A stretch of DNA of 64,000 bases, from positions 95,435 to 159,434 of the forward strand of contig NZ_JAAGUY010000013.1 of assembly GCF_010868145.1 (NCBI RefSeq), written 5' to 3'. The notes under the pieces are model-generated. The model did not search any database. It saw nothing but the letters and a program-made list of their open reading frames with translations, and had not been told where the DNA came from. This DNA is from Nocardia cyriacigeorgica (GTDB lineage: Bacteria; Actinomycetota; Actinomycetes; Mycobacteriales; Mycobacteriaceae). How positions within the stretch are numbered: position 1 is the first letter of the stretch; each line of letters begins with the position of its first letter. Shown here in pieces: positions 43,647-52,438 of this stretch. The position numbers and the translations under genes were made by a program.

Positions 43647-44024
43647 TCACCGATCGAGGTCGATGCGGGGGTGTAGGACCTCGCCGGTGCGGAGTGCGCA
43701 GAAGGTCCGCAGGACGATCGACTGTCGGTGGGTGACGTGGCCGGGGTGTGGGGTCAGGACAACGTCGGTGGTGCCGGGGTCGAGGGTGCGGAGTAGGCGG
43801 AGGAGATCAGCGGTGGCGTCGTCGCCGGGCACTGTGAGGATGTGGGTGAGGTGATAGCCGTTGGCGATGGCCATCAGGCGTAGGCGGGCATGTTCGAAGC
43901 CGGGGTAGGTGGTGAGGTCGGCGCGAAGGTAGCCGATGGCGTGTGAGCGGGTGGGGAGATGCTCTCCCGGTGCAGGTTTCGGGGGACCTGGCAAATCGAG
44001 GATTTCGAATTGACTGTGGTTCAT
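43647..44024 (-). CDS. Hypothetical protein
   Basis: A 125-residue soluble protein from the ATG at 44024 (MNHSQFEILDLPGPP). The fold is unclear. Segment AIGYLRADLTTYPGFEHARLRLMAIANGYHLTHILTV recalls the N-terminal strand-helix of serine recombinases (GYLR, RLRLMAIANGY), but no catalytic Ser is placed as in resolvases. It ends the small-gene run on the minus strand, followed by a strong terminator. Not identified. Confidence 0.55.
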   Translation of the reverse strand: MNHSQFEILDLPGPPKPAPGEHLPTRSHAIGYLRADLTTYPGFEHARLRLMAIANGYHLTHILTVPGDDATADLLRLLRTLDPGTTDVVLTPHPGHVTHRQSIVLRTFCALRTGEVLHPRIDLDR

Positions 44025-44265
44025 GGAAAGTGACCGTTCGTCCGGCGGGTGGCAGGCGGATTCGGGCATGATGAATTGGGGTGGTCTGTCGATTGAGAAG
44101 TGAGGGAGGGGCGTGCCGGTAAACGGTTGCGCCGTAATTGCGCAACCGGCATGCCGTAGAGGCGGACGAATAGTGCTGTCGCCGTGCGGGTGACGGCCAA
44201 TTCGGATGGGAATATTCCGAGTGGAATAGTGGGGTGAATTCGGGTCGATCGGACCCGGCTCGGCG

Positions 44266-44460
44266 CTATTCGCTCAAGTATCTTTCGATGTCGTCCAGGG
44301 TGTGCGCCGTGTACAGCTCGACGCCGTCGGTGGCGTCGAGCAGCGTCCACCGGTTCTCGTCCGGGTCGGCGATCAGGTGATAGCCCGCGCGGCGGGCGCG
44401 GGGTGTGAGGAAGCGCAGCCGGGCCGCCGTTGCGGGGTCTGCGCGCGGGTGCTCGTTCAC
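44266..44460 (-). CDS. Small hypothetical protein
   Basis: A 64-residue protein from a GTG at 44460 that overlaps the upstream gene's stop (GTGA). Sequence RLRFLTPRARRAGYHLIADPDENRWTLLDATDGVELYTAHTLDDIERYLSE is a compact alpha/beta pattern often seen in tiny actinobacterial proteins beside HTH/DUF397 loci. No function known. Confidence 0.55.
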   Translation of the reverse strand: MNEHPRADPATAARLRFLTPRARRAGYHLIADPDENRWTLLDATDGVELYTAHTLDDIERYLSE

Positions 44461-44621
44461 CGGGCTCGGCTCCTGTTCGCGGGGTCGGACTGCCAGTTCC
44501 GCAGCGCCTCGGCGAGTCGGGTCAATGATCGAGTATCGGTGATGGAGGGGCAGTTCGGCGGGTATTTCGGCGACGGGACCCCGGACTGGCCGGGGGTGCG
44601 TCGCGGCAGGGCCATGCGCAT
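44457..44621 (-). CDS. Small hypothetical protein
   Basis: A 54-residue protein from the ATG at 44621, preceded by GGAGG at six bases, a strong ribosome site that argues it is real. Pro/Arg-rich start, then SLTRLAEALRNWQSD helix. Coupled by overlap to the 64-residue gene. Unknown function. Confidence 0.5.
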   Translation of the reverse strand: MRMALPRRTPGQSGVPSPKYPPNCPSITDTRSLTRLAEALRNWQSDPANRSRAR

Positions 44622-44644
44622 CGAAACCTCCACGGTGATTGATT

Positions 44645-44830
44645 TCAGAAGCCCATATGTGGGCGGTCGGCGGGCACCATGCGTCCATCCGCGACCAGGC
44701 GGGCCTTGGCTTGCTGTTTGATCGGGCACACCGAGACCAGGCACTCGACGTGCCGTTGCATCACCTGATGGGCGTTCTCGACCGTCATGATCGGCACACT
44801 CTGGTGATGGGTCACCGGCAGATCGAACAT
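44645..44830 (-). CDS. Small conserved actinobacterial protein
   Basis: A 61-residue protein from the ATG at 44830 (GAGG eight bases ahead). MTVENAHQVMQRHVECLVSVCPIKQQAKARLVADGRMVP matches a very small family common in Nocardia and Streptomyces loci of this kind, with two Cys. Function unknown. First gene of the minus-strand run; divergent from the HTH gene at 45121. Confidence 0.55.
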   Translation of the reverse strand: MFDLPVTHHQSVPIMTVENAHQVMQRHVECLVSVCPIKQQAKARLVADGRMVPADRPHMGF

Positions 44831-45120
44831 CGTTGACACCTCGAACTTTCTGGGTAGGGGAAATTTGGGTGTGCCCGGCGGTAAGAACAAACCATCGATT
44901 CTGCGATGCGTCGGCGCACCGTGCGGAGGGGCATCGGCGGCGGTGCGCTGTCATTGCGACCGCCGGGCACTCACCTAGTAAACAAGGGATTTGCCTGATC
45001 GCGGAAGTGACTGTATGAATTTGGCGCACAATGAAATTGATCCACCTGGATCGGTTGCTCCAAGCTAAATGACCGTTCCATTTGAACTGACATGACGGTG
45101 AGCGAAGCTAACGAAAGGTG

Positions 45121-46011
45121 ATGTTCGTGCCAGTGGAATCGAACCCCTCGACCCTGCCGCGCCGAGTGCTCGGAAGGCGGTTGCTCGAGCTGCGTGAGTC
45201 ACGAGAACTGAGTCGTGCACTTGCTGCACGTCAGGTCCAGATGGGTGCGCAGACGTTGTGGCGCTTGGAGTCCGGGCGCAGTAGTGAAGTGAAGCGAATG
45301 GTGATCAACGCTCTTTGCGATCTCTATGAGTCGAGCGCGGAGGATCGGCGCGAGCTGCTGTGGCTGGCCGAGGAAACCAAGAAGGAAGGGTGGTGGCAGT
45401 CTTACGCCGACGCGATGGTGCCTGAGGTGGAGATGTATCTCGATCTCGAGCGGGCCGCTTCCACTGTCACCACGTGGCAGTCGGTGGTTGTGCCTGGGCT
45501 CTTGCAGACCCCCGCGTACCGACGGGCGATGTGGGAGGTATTCAGCTCGCAGGGTCGCGAAGTGGACGGCGATCGAGAGATCGACCTTGTCACCAAGCGC
45601 CAAGCCAGACTCGACGATGTCGAAGGCTTTGCGCTGAACGTGCTCCTGTGGGAGTCAGCCCTGCGCCACCGCATCGGCGATGTGAGCGACATGGCGGACC
45701 AGTTGGAACACCTCATCCAAGCGTGTGGTCTGCCGAACGTGTCGATCCGAGTGGTCGAGCTGTCGGCCGCTAGCCACCTTGGGCTGATATCCAAGGACTT
45801 TGTGTACCTGGAGTTTCCGCAGCACCTGAATCCGGTGTTGAGTGAACCACCAGTGGTGTACGTGGAGGGATACACGGGGGACCTCTACCTGGAGAAGCCT
45901 CAAGAGGTTCGGCGGTATCAGGCCGCATGCGCCGACATTCGGCGGGTAGCGTTGGACGAGCCAGACACTCGGGGTCTGCTCGAGGCACTACTGAAGGAGT
46001 ACCGTTCGTGA
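45121..46011 (+). CDS. Scr1-type HTH regulator with DUF5753 domain
   Basis: A ~296-residue protein. An XRE helix-turn-helix is at about 20-65 (RRLLELRESRELSRALAARQVQMGAQTLWRLESGRS). The rest is the DUF5753 domain with YLDLERAASTVTTWQSVVVPGLLQTPAYRRA and a C-terminal RVVELSAASHLGLISKDFVYLEF. These regulators are paired with DUF397 proteins in actinobacteria and described as Scr1/Scr2 toxin-antitoxin-like pairs in Streptomyces. The start may be ATG 45121 or GTG 45127; both follow GAAAGG. It overlaps the DUF397 gene (GTGA). Confidence 0.85.
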   Translation: MFVPVESNPSTLPRRVLGRRLLELRESRELSRALAARQVQMGAQTLWRLESGRSSEVKRMVINALCDLYESSAEDRRELLWLAEETKKEGWWQSYADAMVPEVEMYLDLERAASTVTTWQSVVVPGLLQTPAYRRAMWEVFSSQGREVDGDREIDLVTKRQARLDDVEGFALNVLLWESALRHRIGDVSDMADQLEHLIQACGLPNVSIRVVELSAASHLGLISKDFVYLEFPQHLNPVLSEPPVVYVEGYTGDLYLEKPQEVRRYQAACADIRRVALDEPDTRGLLEALLKEYRS

Positions 46012-46217
46012 ATACCGATTTGGCCGGTGCTGTTTGGTTCAAGAGCAGTCGCAGTACCACCGGCAAGGAGTGCGTCGAGGTCGCGCATCTCGATTCCGGC
46101 ATGGTCGGCATGCGTGACTCGAAGAACCCCACCGGCCCCGCATTGGTCTTCGGCCCCGGCGGGTGGGACTCGTTCTTGACGGGGGTGTCGCAGGGCCGCT
46201 TCGACCGGCCCGCCTGA
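46008..46217 (+). CDS. DUF397 protein (Scr2-type partner)
   Basis: A 69-residue protein with the DUF397 pattern: AVWFKSSRSTTGKECVEVAHLDSGMVGMRDSKNPTGPALVFGPGGWDSFLTGV. GTG start overlaps the stop of the upstream regulator. DUF397 proteins are small, regulated partners of the DUF5753 regulators; the pair may act as a toxin-antitoxin-like or developmental switch. Confidence 0.85.
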   Translation: MNTDLAGAVWFKSSRSTTGKECVEVAHLDSGMVGMRDSKNPTGPALVFGPGGWDSFLTGVSQGRFDRPA

Positions 46218-46887
46218 CCAGGGGGCACTACTGGATCGCAGACCGCGCTTCCGAAGCTACGGGCAGACTCGGCGGCGCGGTCCTGATCACCTGCGTGTGT
46301 TTCTCGTCGGCGCAACAGCACCGACGAGATCGCGCTGAGGGTCGCGCTCGCCCGCGGCCAGCTCTCCGCGCTCCGCGACTCAGACGTGGAAGACAAGCGG
46401 CAGCTGGTGGGCCAGGCGGGTGTCTCGCTCAACCTGGTCGCTCACATCGGCGGCCGTCCGAAGGCCTCAGCAGCGCCGGGCATCTCGTCGGCAATCCGCC
46501 GCATCACGGTGCCCCGCAACTCGTTGGTCTCATGGTCGGAACGGCCGGGAACCCATCTGGACACGATGTGGCAAATCGCGGCCGCGATCGGCCTCCACCT
46601 CGTATCGTGAAAGGTGCGACCTGCCAGCGGGAGAGCTGTTCGGGCCCAGCGCATTCCCAGCTTCACACGCTTGCCAGGATCTCGATGTGTTTGCCCCGGC
46701 ACGAGGGCGGGGTAATGCAGATGTACCGGCAAGGCGGCAACAGGCCGCGAGTGTGTTCTCAGCTGCGGTTGTGCCTGGGACCTAGACCTGCCACTGCTCG
46801 CCTGCCCATGTGGCCCGTCGAGTGGGGTTCCCCGCCGGCGCAGGGATGCGATCGAGGAAGGTTCGGCGAGGAGTAGGGAGAACGGTT
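46218..46887. other. Degraded region between DUF397 and endolysin genes
   Basis: 670 bases with no intact gene I can support. The only coherent sequence is the broken HTH-like frame at 46287-46610. The endolysin ribosome site (GGGAG at 46876-46880) lies at the end. Confidence 0.5.
46287..46610 (+). pseudogene. Possible remnant of an XRE-like gene
   Basis: From a stop at 46284-46286 the frame reads through ~107 codons, with ALARGQLSALRDSDVEDKR and a C-terminal DTMWQIAAAIGLHLVS resembling the last helices of an XRE repressor (LxxIAxALG). No start codon precedes the conserved part; the only canonical one is a GTG at 46386, giving 74 residues without the recognition helix. Likely a decayed gene; weak evidence. 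Confidence 0.3.
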
Positions 46888-48297
46888 GTGCAGCTGCTGG
46901 ACTTCTCAGCGAGCCTGATAGACCCGCAAGCGATCGTCGACGCCGGGTACGGCGGCGTGATCGGCTACTTTTCAGAATCCCGGCCGGGGACCAACTTCGG
47001 CGCGAAGCCCCTGCGGCGCGACTACTGCGACGCGTTGCGCGCGCACGGGCTGGAAATCGTCTCCAACTACCAGTACGGCAAGGGCGACACCTCCGATTGG
47101 CTCGGCGGCTACGACGCCGGCGTGCACCATGCCGAGATCGCGGTGCGCTTCCACACCGAGGCCGGTGGGCCACCGCGGCGACCGATCTACGCGCCGGTGG
47201 ACTCGAATCCCACCCTGCAACAGTGGAACGACCTGATCGCGCCCTTCCTGCGCGGCTGGGCCAGCGTGGTCGGGCTCGAATGGACCGGGATGTACGGCAA
47301 CGCCCGCTGCATCGAATGGGCGCTGGAAGACGATGTCGCCCGATGGTTCTGGCAACACAACTGGTCCGGCGACCCGGACCTCAACGTCGATCACCCGGCC
47401 GCGCATCTGCACCAGATCGAGATCGACTCCCGTCAGGTCGGTGGAGTGACGGTCGATGTCAACTCCGTGCTGAAGCCCGACTACGGGCAATGGTCGCTCG
47501 CGGGTAGTGCGCCGAGGCCGGAATTTCGTGAGATCAACGAGATCGGTGTCTCCCCGAACTGGCATTCCCGTGAGGGCGCGCCGATCCTGTGGTGGCTATT
47601 GCACACGCAGGAAGGCAACGGCACCGCGGAATCACTGGCGAACTATCTGCAGAACCCGAACAGCGGCGTGTCGTACCACTACACCATCGACAACTCGGTG
47701 ACCGTCGTGGACGTCGTGGCCACCGATGTCGCGTCGTGGTCGGTCCTCGACGCCAACAACCGTTCGATCAACCTGTGCTTCGCCGGGAGTCGCGCGGCCT
47801 GGTCTCGGCAGCAATGGCTCGACAACATGGGTCGCGCGATCGACGTCGCCGCCTATCTCGCCGTTCAGGACTGCCGCAGATACGGCATCCCGGCGCGGGT
47901 CATCTCACCCGCCGAACTCGGCGCCGGTCAGGCCGGCATAGCCGACCACTACGCGATCACCGAAGGCCTCGGCGTCGGGTCACACACCGACGTCGGCCCG
48001 AACTTCCCCTGGGACATCTTCTCGGCCGCAATCACCAAGTACGCGAATGGAGCTGACATGTCATTCCTCGAAGAGACCATCACCAACTACCGAGGCGACA
48101 TCGTCACCGTCGGCACCTTGCTGCACTACCTCGACAAACACGTCGGGTTGACCCTCGACCAAGTCGCGGGACCGGATACCTCCCGAGGCGCGGATTTCCC
48201 CGGCTGGGAGGCCCTGGGCGGGCGGACGGTCGTCGAGGCCCTCGCCGCGATCGGGGAGAAGCTCGGCATCGAGGGGTTCGGTAACCCGACACCATGA
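46888..48297 (+). CDS. Endolysin: DUF1906 hydrolase plus amidase, with C-terminal module
   Basis: A 469-residue phage-type cell-wall hydrolase. Residues 1-205 are the DUF1906 (Rv2525c-like) glycoside-hydrolase-like barrel: VQLLDFSASLIDPQAIVDAGYGGVIGYF, RPIYAPVDSN and GLEWTGMYGN. Residues ~220-385 are an N-acetylmuramoyl-L-alanine amidase 2 domain with LLHTQEGNGT, GVSYHYTID and GSHTDVGPNFPW, whose His residues should bind zinc. Residues 391-469 (MSFLEETITNYRGDIVTVGTLL to the end) are a separate module, perhaps for cell-wall binding. GTG start with GGGAG. No holin, capsid or integrase is nearby, so it is an orphan. A good internal ribosome site precedes residue 391. Confidence 0.85.
   Translation: MQLLDFSASLIDPQAIVDAGYGGVIGYFSESRPGTNFGAKPLRRDYCDALRAHGLEIVSNYQYGKGDTSDWLGGYDAGVHHAEIAVRFHTEAGGPPRRPIYAPVDSNPTLQQWNDLIAPFLRGWASVVGLEWTGMYGNARCIEWALEDDVARWFWQHNWSGDPDLNVDHPAAHLHQIEIDSRQVGGVTVDVNSVLKPDYGQWSLAGSAPRPEFREINEIGVSPNWHSREGAPILWWLLHTQEGNGTAESLANYLQNPNSGVSYHYTIDNSVTVVDVVATDVASWSVLDANNRSINLCFAGSRAAWSRQQWLDNMGRAIDVAAYLAVQDCRRYGIPARVISPAELGAGQAGIADHYAITEGLGVGSHTDVGPNFPWDIFSAAITKYANGADMSFLEETITNYRGDIVTVGTLLHYLDKHVGLTLDQVAGPDTSRGADFPGWEALGGRTVVEALAAIGEKLGIEGFGNPTP
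48049..48060 (+). promoter_or_regulatory. Internal ribosome site and start in the endolysin gene
   Basis: GGAG (48049-48052), five-base spacer, ATG (48058-48060), in frame with the endolysin. It would make a separate 79-residue C-terminal polypeptide beginning MSFLEE. Phage endolysins are known that produce their binding domain from such internal starts. Confidence 0.5.
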
Positions 48298-48306
48298 CAC
48301 GCACCA

Positions 48307-48353
48307 GGCATCCGCCTGCGCACACCCGAGCGGAGTGGCGCTAGGCGGATGCC
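48307..48353. terminator. Bidirectional hairpin between endolysin and DoxX genes
   Basis: 11-bp perfect stem GGCATCCGCCT / AGGCGGATGCC with a 25-base loop, overlapping the DoxX stop on the minus strand. Confidence 0.6.
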
Positions 48354-48691
48354 AGCTGCACGGCAAGCGTCGCCACGGCGAGAAGCTCGACCACCACGGG
48401 GACCGCGACATGCGCGATATCGCGGGCGTGCATATGCGCCACGATGGCGAGCGCGAAATAGATGACCACCCCCACCGCGGCGGCGATGCCGAGTGGGCTC
48501 CAGAACAGGCCGGCGATCAGGCCCGCCGCACCCGCGAGCAGGATAGCGGCCAGGTAGTCCAGTTTCTCCTTCGGCACGCCGACCCGCTCGTACTGTGCAA
48601 CCACCTCGGGTCTGTGGGACAGCTTCAGCGCGGCGGAGATGATGAGAACTGCGGCCAGCAGTGATGTGAGGACGATTGATGCGATATTCAT
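48341..48691 (-). CDS. DoxX-like membrane protein
   Basis: A 116-residue protein with four membrane segments (about 3-20, 45-62, 66-85, 95-113). SAALKLSHRPEVVAQYERVGVPKEKLDYLAAILL after the first segment is the DoxX-like signature. The ATG at 48691 has GGGAG six bases upstream. DoxX proteins are tied to redox balance at the membrane in mycobacteria; exact role here unknown. Confidence 0.8.
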   Translation of the reverse strand: MNIASIVLTSLLAAVLIISAALKLSHRPEVVAQYERVGVPKEKLDYLAAILLAGAAGLIAGLFWSPLGIAAAVGVVIYFALAIVAHMHARDIAHVAVPVVVELLAVATLAVQLASA

Positions 48692-49003
48692 GGCGGCTCC
48701 CGGCGGAGCCGTGCGGGTCCTACCCACACTCGGTGCTCCGCTGTCTGCACTTTCGACATTAGTCGAAGCCGCAGGTCGCGGCACCCTCCGATGTCAGCGA
48801 AGCGCGAGCGAGGCGCCGGAGACCTCCTGGCCCGCCTAGATCATCCGGACGAGCGCGTCCACGACGGCATCCGGAACGGGCCGCGCTGCGGTGCCCTGCC
48901 GTTCATCCATGGCCCTGCTCGGCGGCTGGGCCGCCACCGAGCTCGGCGGCACTGCGGCGGCGGCCGTCGATCGGGTGGCCGTCAATACATGATCGGTGGC
49001 CGC

Positions 49004-49477
49004 TCAGCGGTATTCGCCCGCCAAGTCCGCGTAATCGAGCCAGTGGGGTGTCGGTTGAACGTCCAAGTAGGCGGTGAATCGATCGAGCAGGTACTGCCAG
49101 CGTGGGCCGACGTGTGCGGCGTCGCCGGTGGGAACGTGACGGCGGACGAGTTCCAGGTTGGTGACGACGCCTACCTGGCTCAGGCGTAGTTCAAAGGCGC
49201 CGCCGTCGACGCTGGCCCGCAGCTCGTTCGGGGCCGAGCAGTGGTCGACATGCACCGTGAGTGGACCAGGCACCGGGCCGTCGGCGGGTTCGATGATGAG
49301 ATCGGTGCCCGTCCCCGAGACCGCACCGAACCAGCGCACGACCTGCCTTGGCTCGGTGCACGCCGCCCACACCTCAAGCACCGGATGGCGGAACGAGCGC
49401 AGATAGTGCAGAAGGACGAGTTCATCGGGGCAATCGTGTTCCGGCCGCACCTCGCCGAGCATCGACATCGTCGTCAT
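49004..49477 (-). CDS. SRPBCC/AHSA1-like protein
   Basis: A 157-residue protein of the START-like SRPBCC group: LRSFRHPVLEVWAACTEPRQVVRWFGA is the family opening, with LVRRHVP, AHVGPRWQYLLDRFTAYL near the end. ATG start behind GGAGG. Such proteins bind hydrophobic ligands or aid stress responses; no partner gene suggests a ligand. Confidence 0.75.
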   Translation of the reverse strand: MTTMSMLGEVRPEHDCPDELVLLHYLRSFRHPVLEVWAACTEPRQVVRWFGAVSGTGTDLIIEPADGPVPGPLTVHVDHCSAPNELRASVDGGAFELRLSQVGVVTNLELVRRHVPTGDAAHVGPRWQYLLDRFTAYLDVQPTPHWLDYADLAGEYR

Positions 49478-49596
49478 GGGGCACCTCCGCAGTCGAGTCC
49501 TGTCCAGGGTATTTCCCGTGAGCGGCGTGCGAATCCGGAATCGCCGAGCCGTCTCGGGAACTCATCGACGCGGTGGTTGGCGGCGAAGGAGTTCGA

Positions 49597-49872
49597 TCAC
49601 GCTTCCCCGGTGACCGGGTCGATGATGGCGCCGACCTGGTGAATGGCATCGCAGGGGAAGTCGCCGGACCGTGCGTGCTCGCGGATCAGCTCCTTGTTGT
49701 CAGCGTTGTAGACGCAGAACAGTTTGTCCTCCGTGGCATAGCTGTGCACCCATTGGATGTTGCCGTCCATATCGGCCAAGACGGCATTCGACTTGGCCGA
49801 TAAGGCCCGTAACTGTTCCGGGCTCATCCGGCCGACGCCGGGCACTGTGCGCTCGATGACGTATTTGGGCAT
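49597..49872 (-). CDS. DUF4242 protein (nickel-binding SCO4226-like)
   Basis: A 91-residue protein with the DUF4242 pattern: MPKYVIERTVPG, WVHSYATEDKLFCVYNADNKELIREHARSGDFP and IIDPVTGEA. The Streptomyces SCO4226 relative binds nickel through a ferredoxin-like fold. The ATG at 49872 matches family starts (AAGGAG nine bases ahead). Confidence 0.8.
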   Translation of the reverse strand: MPKYVIERTVPGVGRMSPEQLRALSAKSNAVLADMDGNIQWVHSYATEDKLFCVYNADNKELIREHARSGDFPCDAIHQVGAIIDPVTGEA

Positions 49873-49943
49873 ATGACCCATCTCCTTGTTCATGGCGGCG
49901 GTTGTCGCCGCGTATGGCGGGAAGTACGTACTCGGTGATCGGA

Positions 49944-52232
49944 TCAGTTCGACATGATCGGGCCCGTATCGGTGGCCATGAGCGCCATCGCGGCGTTCTC
50001 GATCGCGGATTCGCCGAGCAGCACGGTCGCCGCGGCCGGGCCGAGCGGGACGAAGCTATCGGCGCTGGTGACGCGGGCGAGTCCGCCGGTGAACCCGGCG
50101 TCGACCAGAGCCGTGCACACCGATTCGGAGACCCCGCCACTGCGGCGGGTTTCGTCGGCGAGCAGGACGCGGCCGGTCGCCGCGGCATGGCGGCGCAGAT
50201 CGTCGACAGGCAAGGGTGAGAGCCAGCGCAGATCGAGCACGCGGGCGTGAATCTCACGGGCGGCGAGCCGGCGGGCCACACGCAGACTCATCGGTACGCC
50301 GTTGCCGAAGGTGACGATGGTGAGGTCGGTGCCGTCGCCGTAGATCCTGGCCCGTCCTATGGGGACGTGCCCGGCAGCGTTCGCGGGTGCCAGCCAGCCG
50401 CCGTCGTCGGGTTCGTGCAGGTCACGGGTGTGGTACAGGGCGATCGGCTCGATGATGACGCACACCCGCCCGTCTACGCGCGCGGCGGACACACACGTGC
50501 GCAGCAGTGCGGCGGCGTCGTCGGCACGTGTGGGCACGGCGACCACGAGTCCTGGGATATCGCGCAATGCCGCGAGGGAATTGTCGTTGTGGAAATGGCC
50601 GCCGAACCCTCGCTGATACGCCAGGCCCGCGATCCGCACGACCATCGGATTGCGGTAGCGGCCCGCGGAGAAGAACGACAGGGTGGCGGCCTCGCCCCGC
50701 AGTTGATCGAGGGCGTTGTGCACATACGCCAGGTACTGGATCTCGGGAATCGGCACGAAGCCCGCCAACCCCGCGCCCAGTGCCGTCCCGAGCACGCTCT
50801 GCTCATCCAACAGGGTGTCGAATACCCTCCTGGCACCGAACTCGGTGCGCAGGCCCTTCGTGACGCCGTACACCCCGCCCTTGCGGGCGACATCCTCGCC
50901 GAAGACCAGCAGGTCCAGATCGCGGGTCAACAGGGCCCGCAAGGTGTGGTTGATGCCCTGCGCGAGGGTGAGCGGAACCTGCTCTGCCGCATATGGTTCG
51001 CGCCCTTCGGTCGGATCGGCAGGCTCCGTGGTCGGGGGCACCGGTCGAGGCGAAACGTGAGCAGAGGATCGCCGCAATGGATTGCCGTTCGCCGAATCCG
51101 CGCGCAGCACATCGGCACGCACCCGGGCCGGATGGGCGGGGGCCAGAGGAGCCATGACGGCAGCGGCTGAGCCCAGCTTCGGTGCGTTCGCCAGTTCATC
51201 GGCGACCTCGGCGACCCGAGAGGCGATCGAGTCGTAGCGGTCGAGCAGCTGCCGCGCAGTGCACGCGCCGGTGGAGACGAGCAGCCGCGCGGTCGCCACG
51301 ATCGGATCGCGGGCCTCGTCGGCGGCGACCGCGGCCGCAGCGCGATAGGCGGATTCGACATCGGAGCCGGCATGGCCGAGCAGACGCACCATGCGCAGAT
51401 GCAGGAACGCTGGCGCGCGGTGGGTGCGGACCCACTCGACCGCCTCGGTCGAGGCGGTGAGGACCTCGCGCAGGTCGCAGCCGTCGGCGGTGAAGAAACG
51501 CAGGCCGGGACGCCTCCCGTAGGCGTTGGCGATCCATTCCGGGGGTGTCGGCACGCTGATTCCGAGGCCGTTGTCCTCGCAGACGAACAGGATCGGCATC
51601 CCGACGCCGAGATGGGCGGTGTGGATCGCGGTATTGATGGCGCCGGTGGCGGTGGAATGGTTGGCGGAGGCGTCGCCGAAACTGCACAGCACCACGGCGT
51701 CGTCCGGCCAGTCACCCGGAACGCCGATGCGGGCGCGGCGGTCGATGGCGAACGCCAGCCCGACCGCACGCGGCAGCTGGGAGGCGATCGTCGAGGTCTG
51801 CGGGATCACCGCAGCGGCCTTGCCTCCGAACACCTTGTGCCGTCCGCCGGATATCGGATCCGCCGCTGCCGCAACAACACCGAGCAGCACATCACGCACC
51901 GGGTCGAGACCACCCACCCGGCGTGAGCGATGCACGAAGAACGCCCCCGACCGGTAATGCAGCAGGGCCGGATCGTCGACCCTGGTGGCCACCGCCAGGG
52001 CCGCATTGCCTTCATGCCCCGACGACCCGATGCTGTAGTAGCCGTGGCCGTTCCGGCCGAGGCGCCGCGCCGCCAGATCCAATTGCCTGCTGGTCACCTG
52101 GGATTCGAAGAGTTCGAGGCACAGCTCGGCCGGCAGTCCGGGTGTGGGTGCCGCCCCGGGCGAGTGGACAGCTCCCGACGCCGCCTCCGCCACCGCCGCG
52201 CGACATCGCCGCTCGAGGTCTGCCTCGCTCAT
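49944..52232 (-). CDS. Fused alpha/beta thiamine-diphosphate E1 dehydrogenase
   Basis: A 762-residue protein joining the two E1 subunits of a 2-oxo acid dehydrogenase. Residues 1-350 are the alpha part with the thiamine-binding GDAS...CEDNGLGIS (186-226; ThDP motif with DN at 220-221) and GHEGNAALAVA; a Pro/Ala-rich linker (365-420) follows; then the beta part (425-762) with LVFGEDVARKGGVYGVTKGL, DTLLDEQSVLGTALGAGLAG, RNPMVVRIAG and LDLRWLSPLPVDDL. This resembles branched-chain (2-oxoisovalerate) E1. No E2 or E3 gene is near, so partners would be encoded elsewhere or it acts alone as a decarboxylase/transferase. Confidence 0.82.
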   Translation of the reverse strand: MSEADLERRCRAAVAEAASGAVHSPGAAPTPGLPAELCLELFESQVTSRQLDLAARRLGRNGHGYYSIGSSGHEGNAALAVATRVDDPALLHYRSGAFFVHRSRRVGGLDPVRDVLLGVVAAAADPISGGRHKVFGGKAAAVIPQTSTIASQLPRAVGLAFAIDRRARIGVPGDWPDDAVVLCSFGDASANHSTATGAINTAIHTAHLGVGMPILFVCEDNGLGISVPTPPEWIANAYGRRPGLRFFTADGCDLREVLTASTEAVEWVRTHRAPAFLHLRMVRLLGHAGSDVESAYRAAAAVAADEARDPIVATARLLVSTGACTARQLLDRYDSIASRVAEVADELANAPKLGSAAAVMAPLAPAHPARVRADVLRADSANGNPLRRSSAHVSPRPVPPTTEPADPTEGREPYAAEQVPLTLAQGINHTLRALLTRDLDLLVFGEDVARKGGVYGVTKGLRTEFGARRVFDTLLDEQSVLGTALGAGLAGFVPIPEIQYLAYVHNALDQLRGEAATLSFFSAGRYRNPMVVRIAGLAYQRGFGGHFHNDNSLAALRDIPGLVVAVPTRADDAAALLRTCVSAARVDGRVCVIIEPIALYHTRDLHEPDDGGWLAPANAAGHVPIGRARIYGDGTDLTIVTFGNGVPMSLRVARRLAAREIHARVLDLRWLSPLPVDDLRRHAAATGRVLLADETRRSGGVSESVCTALVDAGFTGGLARVTSADSFVPLGPAAATVLLGESAIENAAMALMATDTGPIMSN

Positions 52233-52438
52233 TGTCGAGCCCCGTCCGGCCCGTCGCCGCTGGCCCAGCTCATGAGGTCAGGGTACGGCCGGCCCGCAAC
52301 TCCCGGCCCGCGCCGCGCGGCAGTTCGCGGCGTCCCGGACTGCGCGGCGGGCGATAGGCCCGCGTGGCGCCCTTGTGGCTTGCTGGCGGGCTGCTTCGTG
52401 GAGTGTTCGGCCGGGAGCTGCCTATTACATTCGGCATA

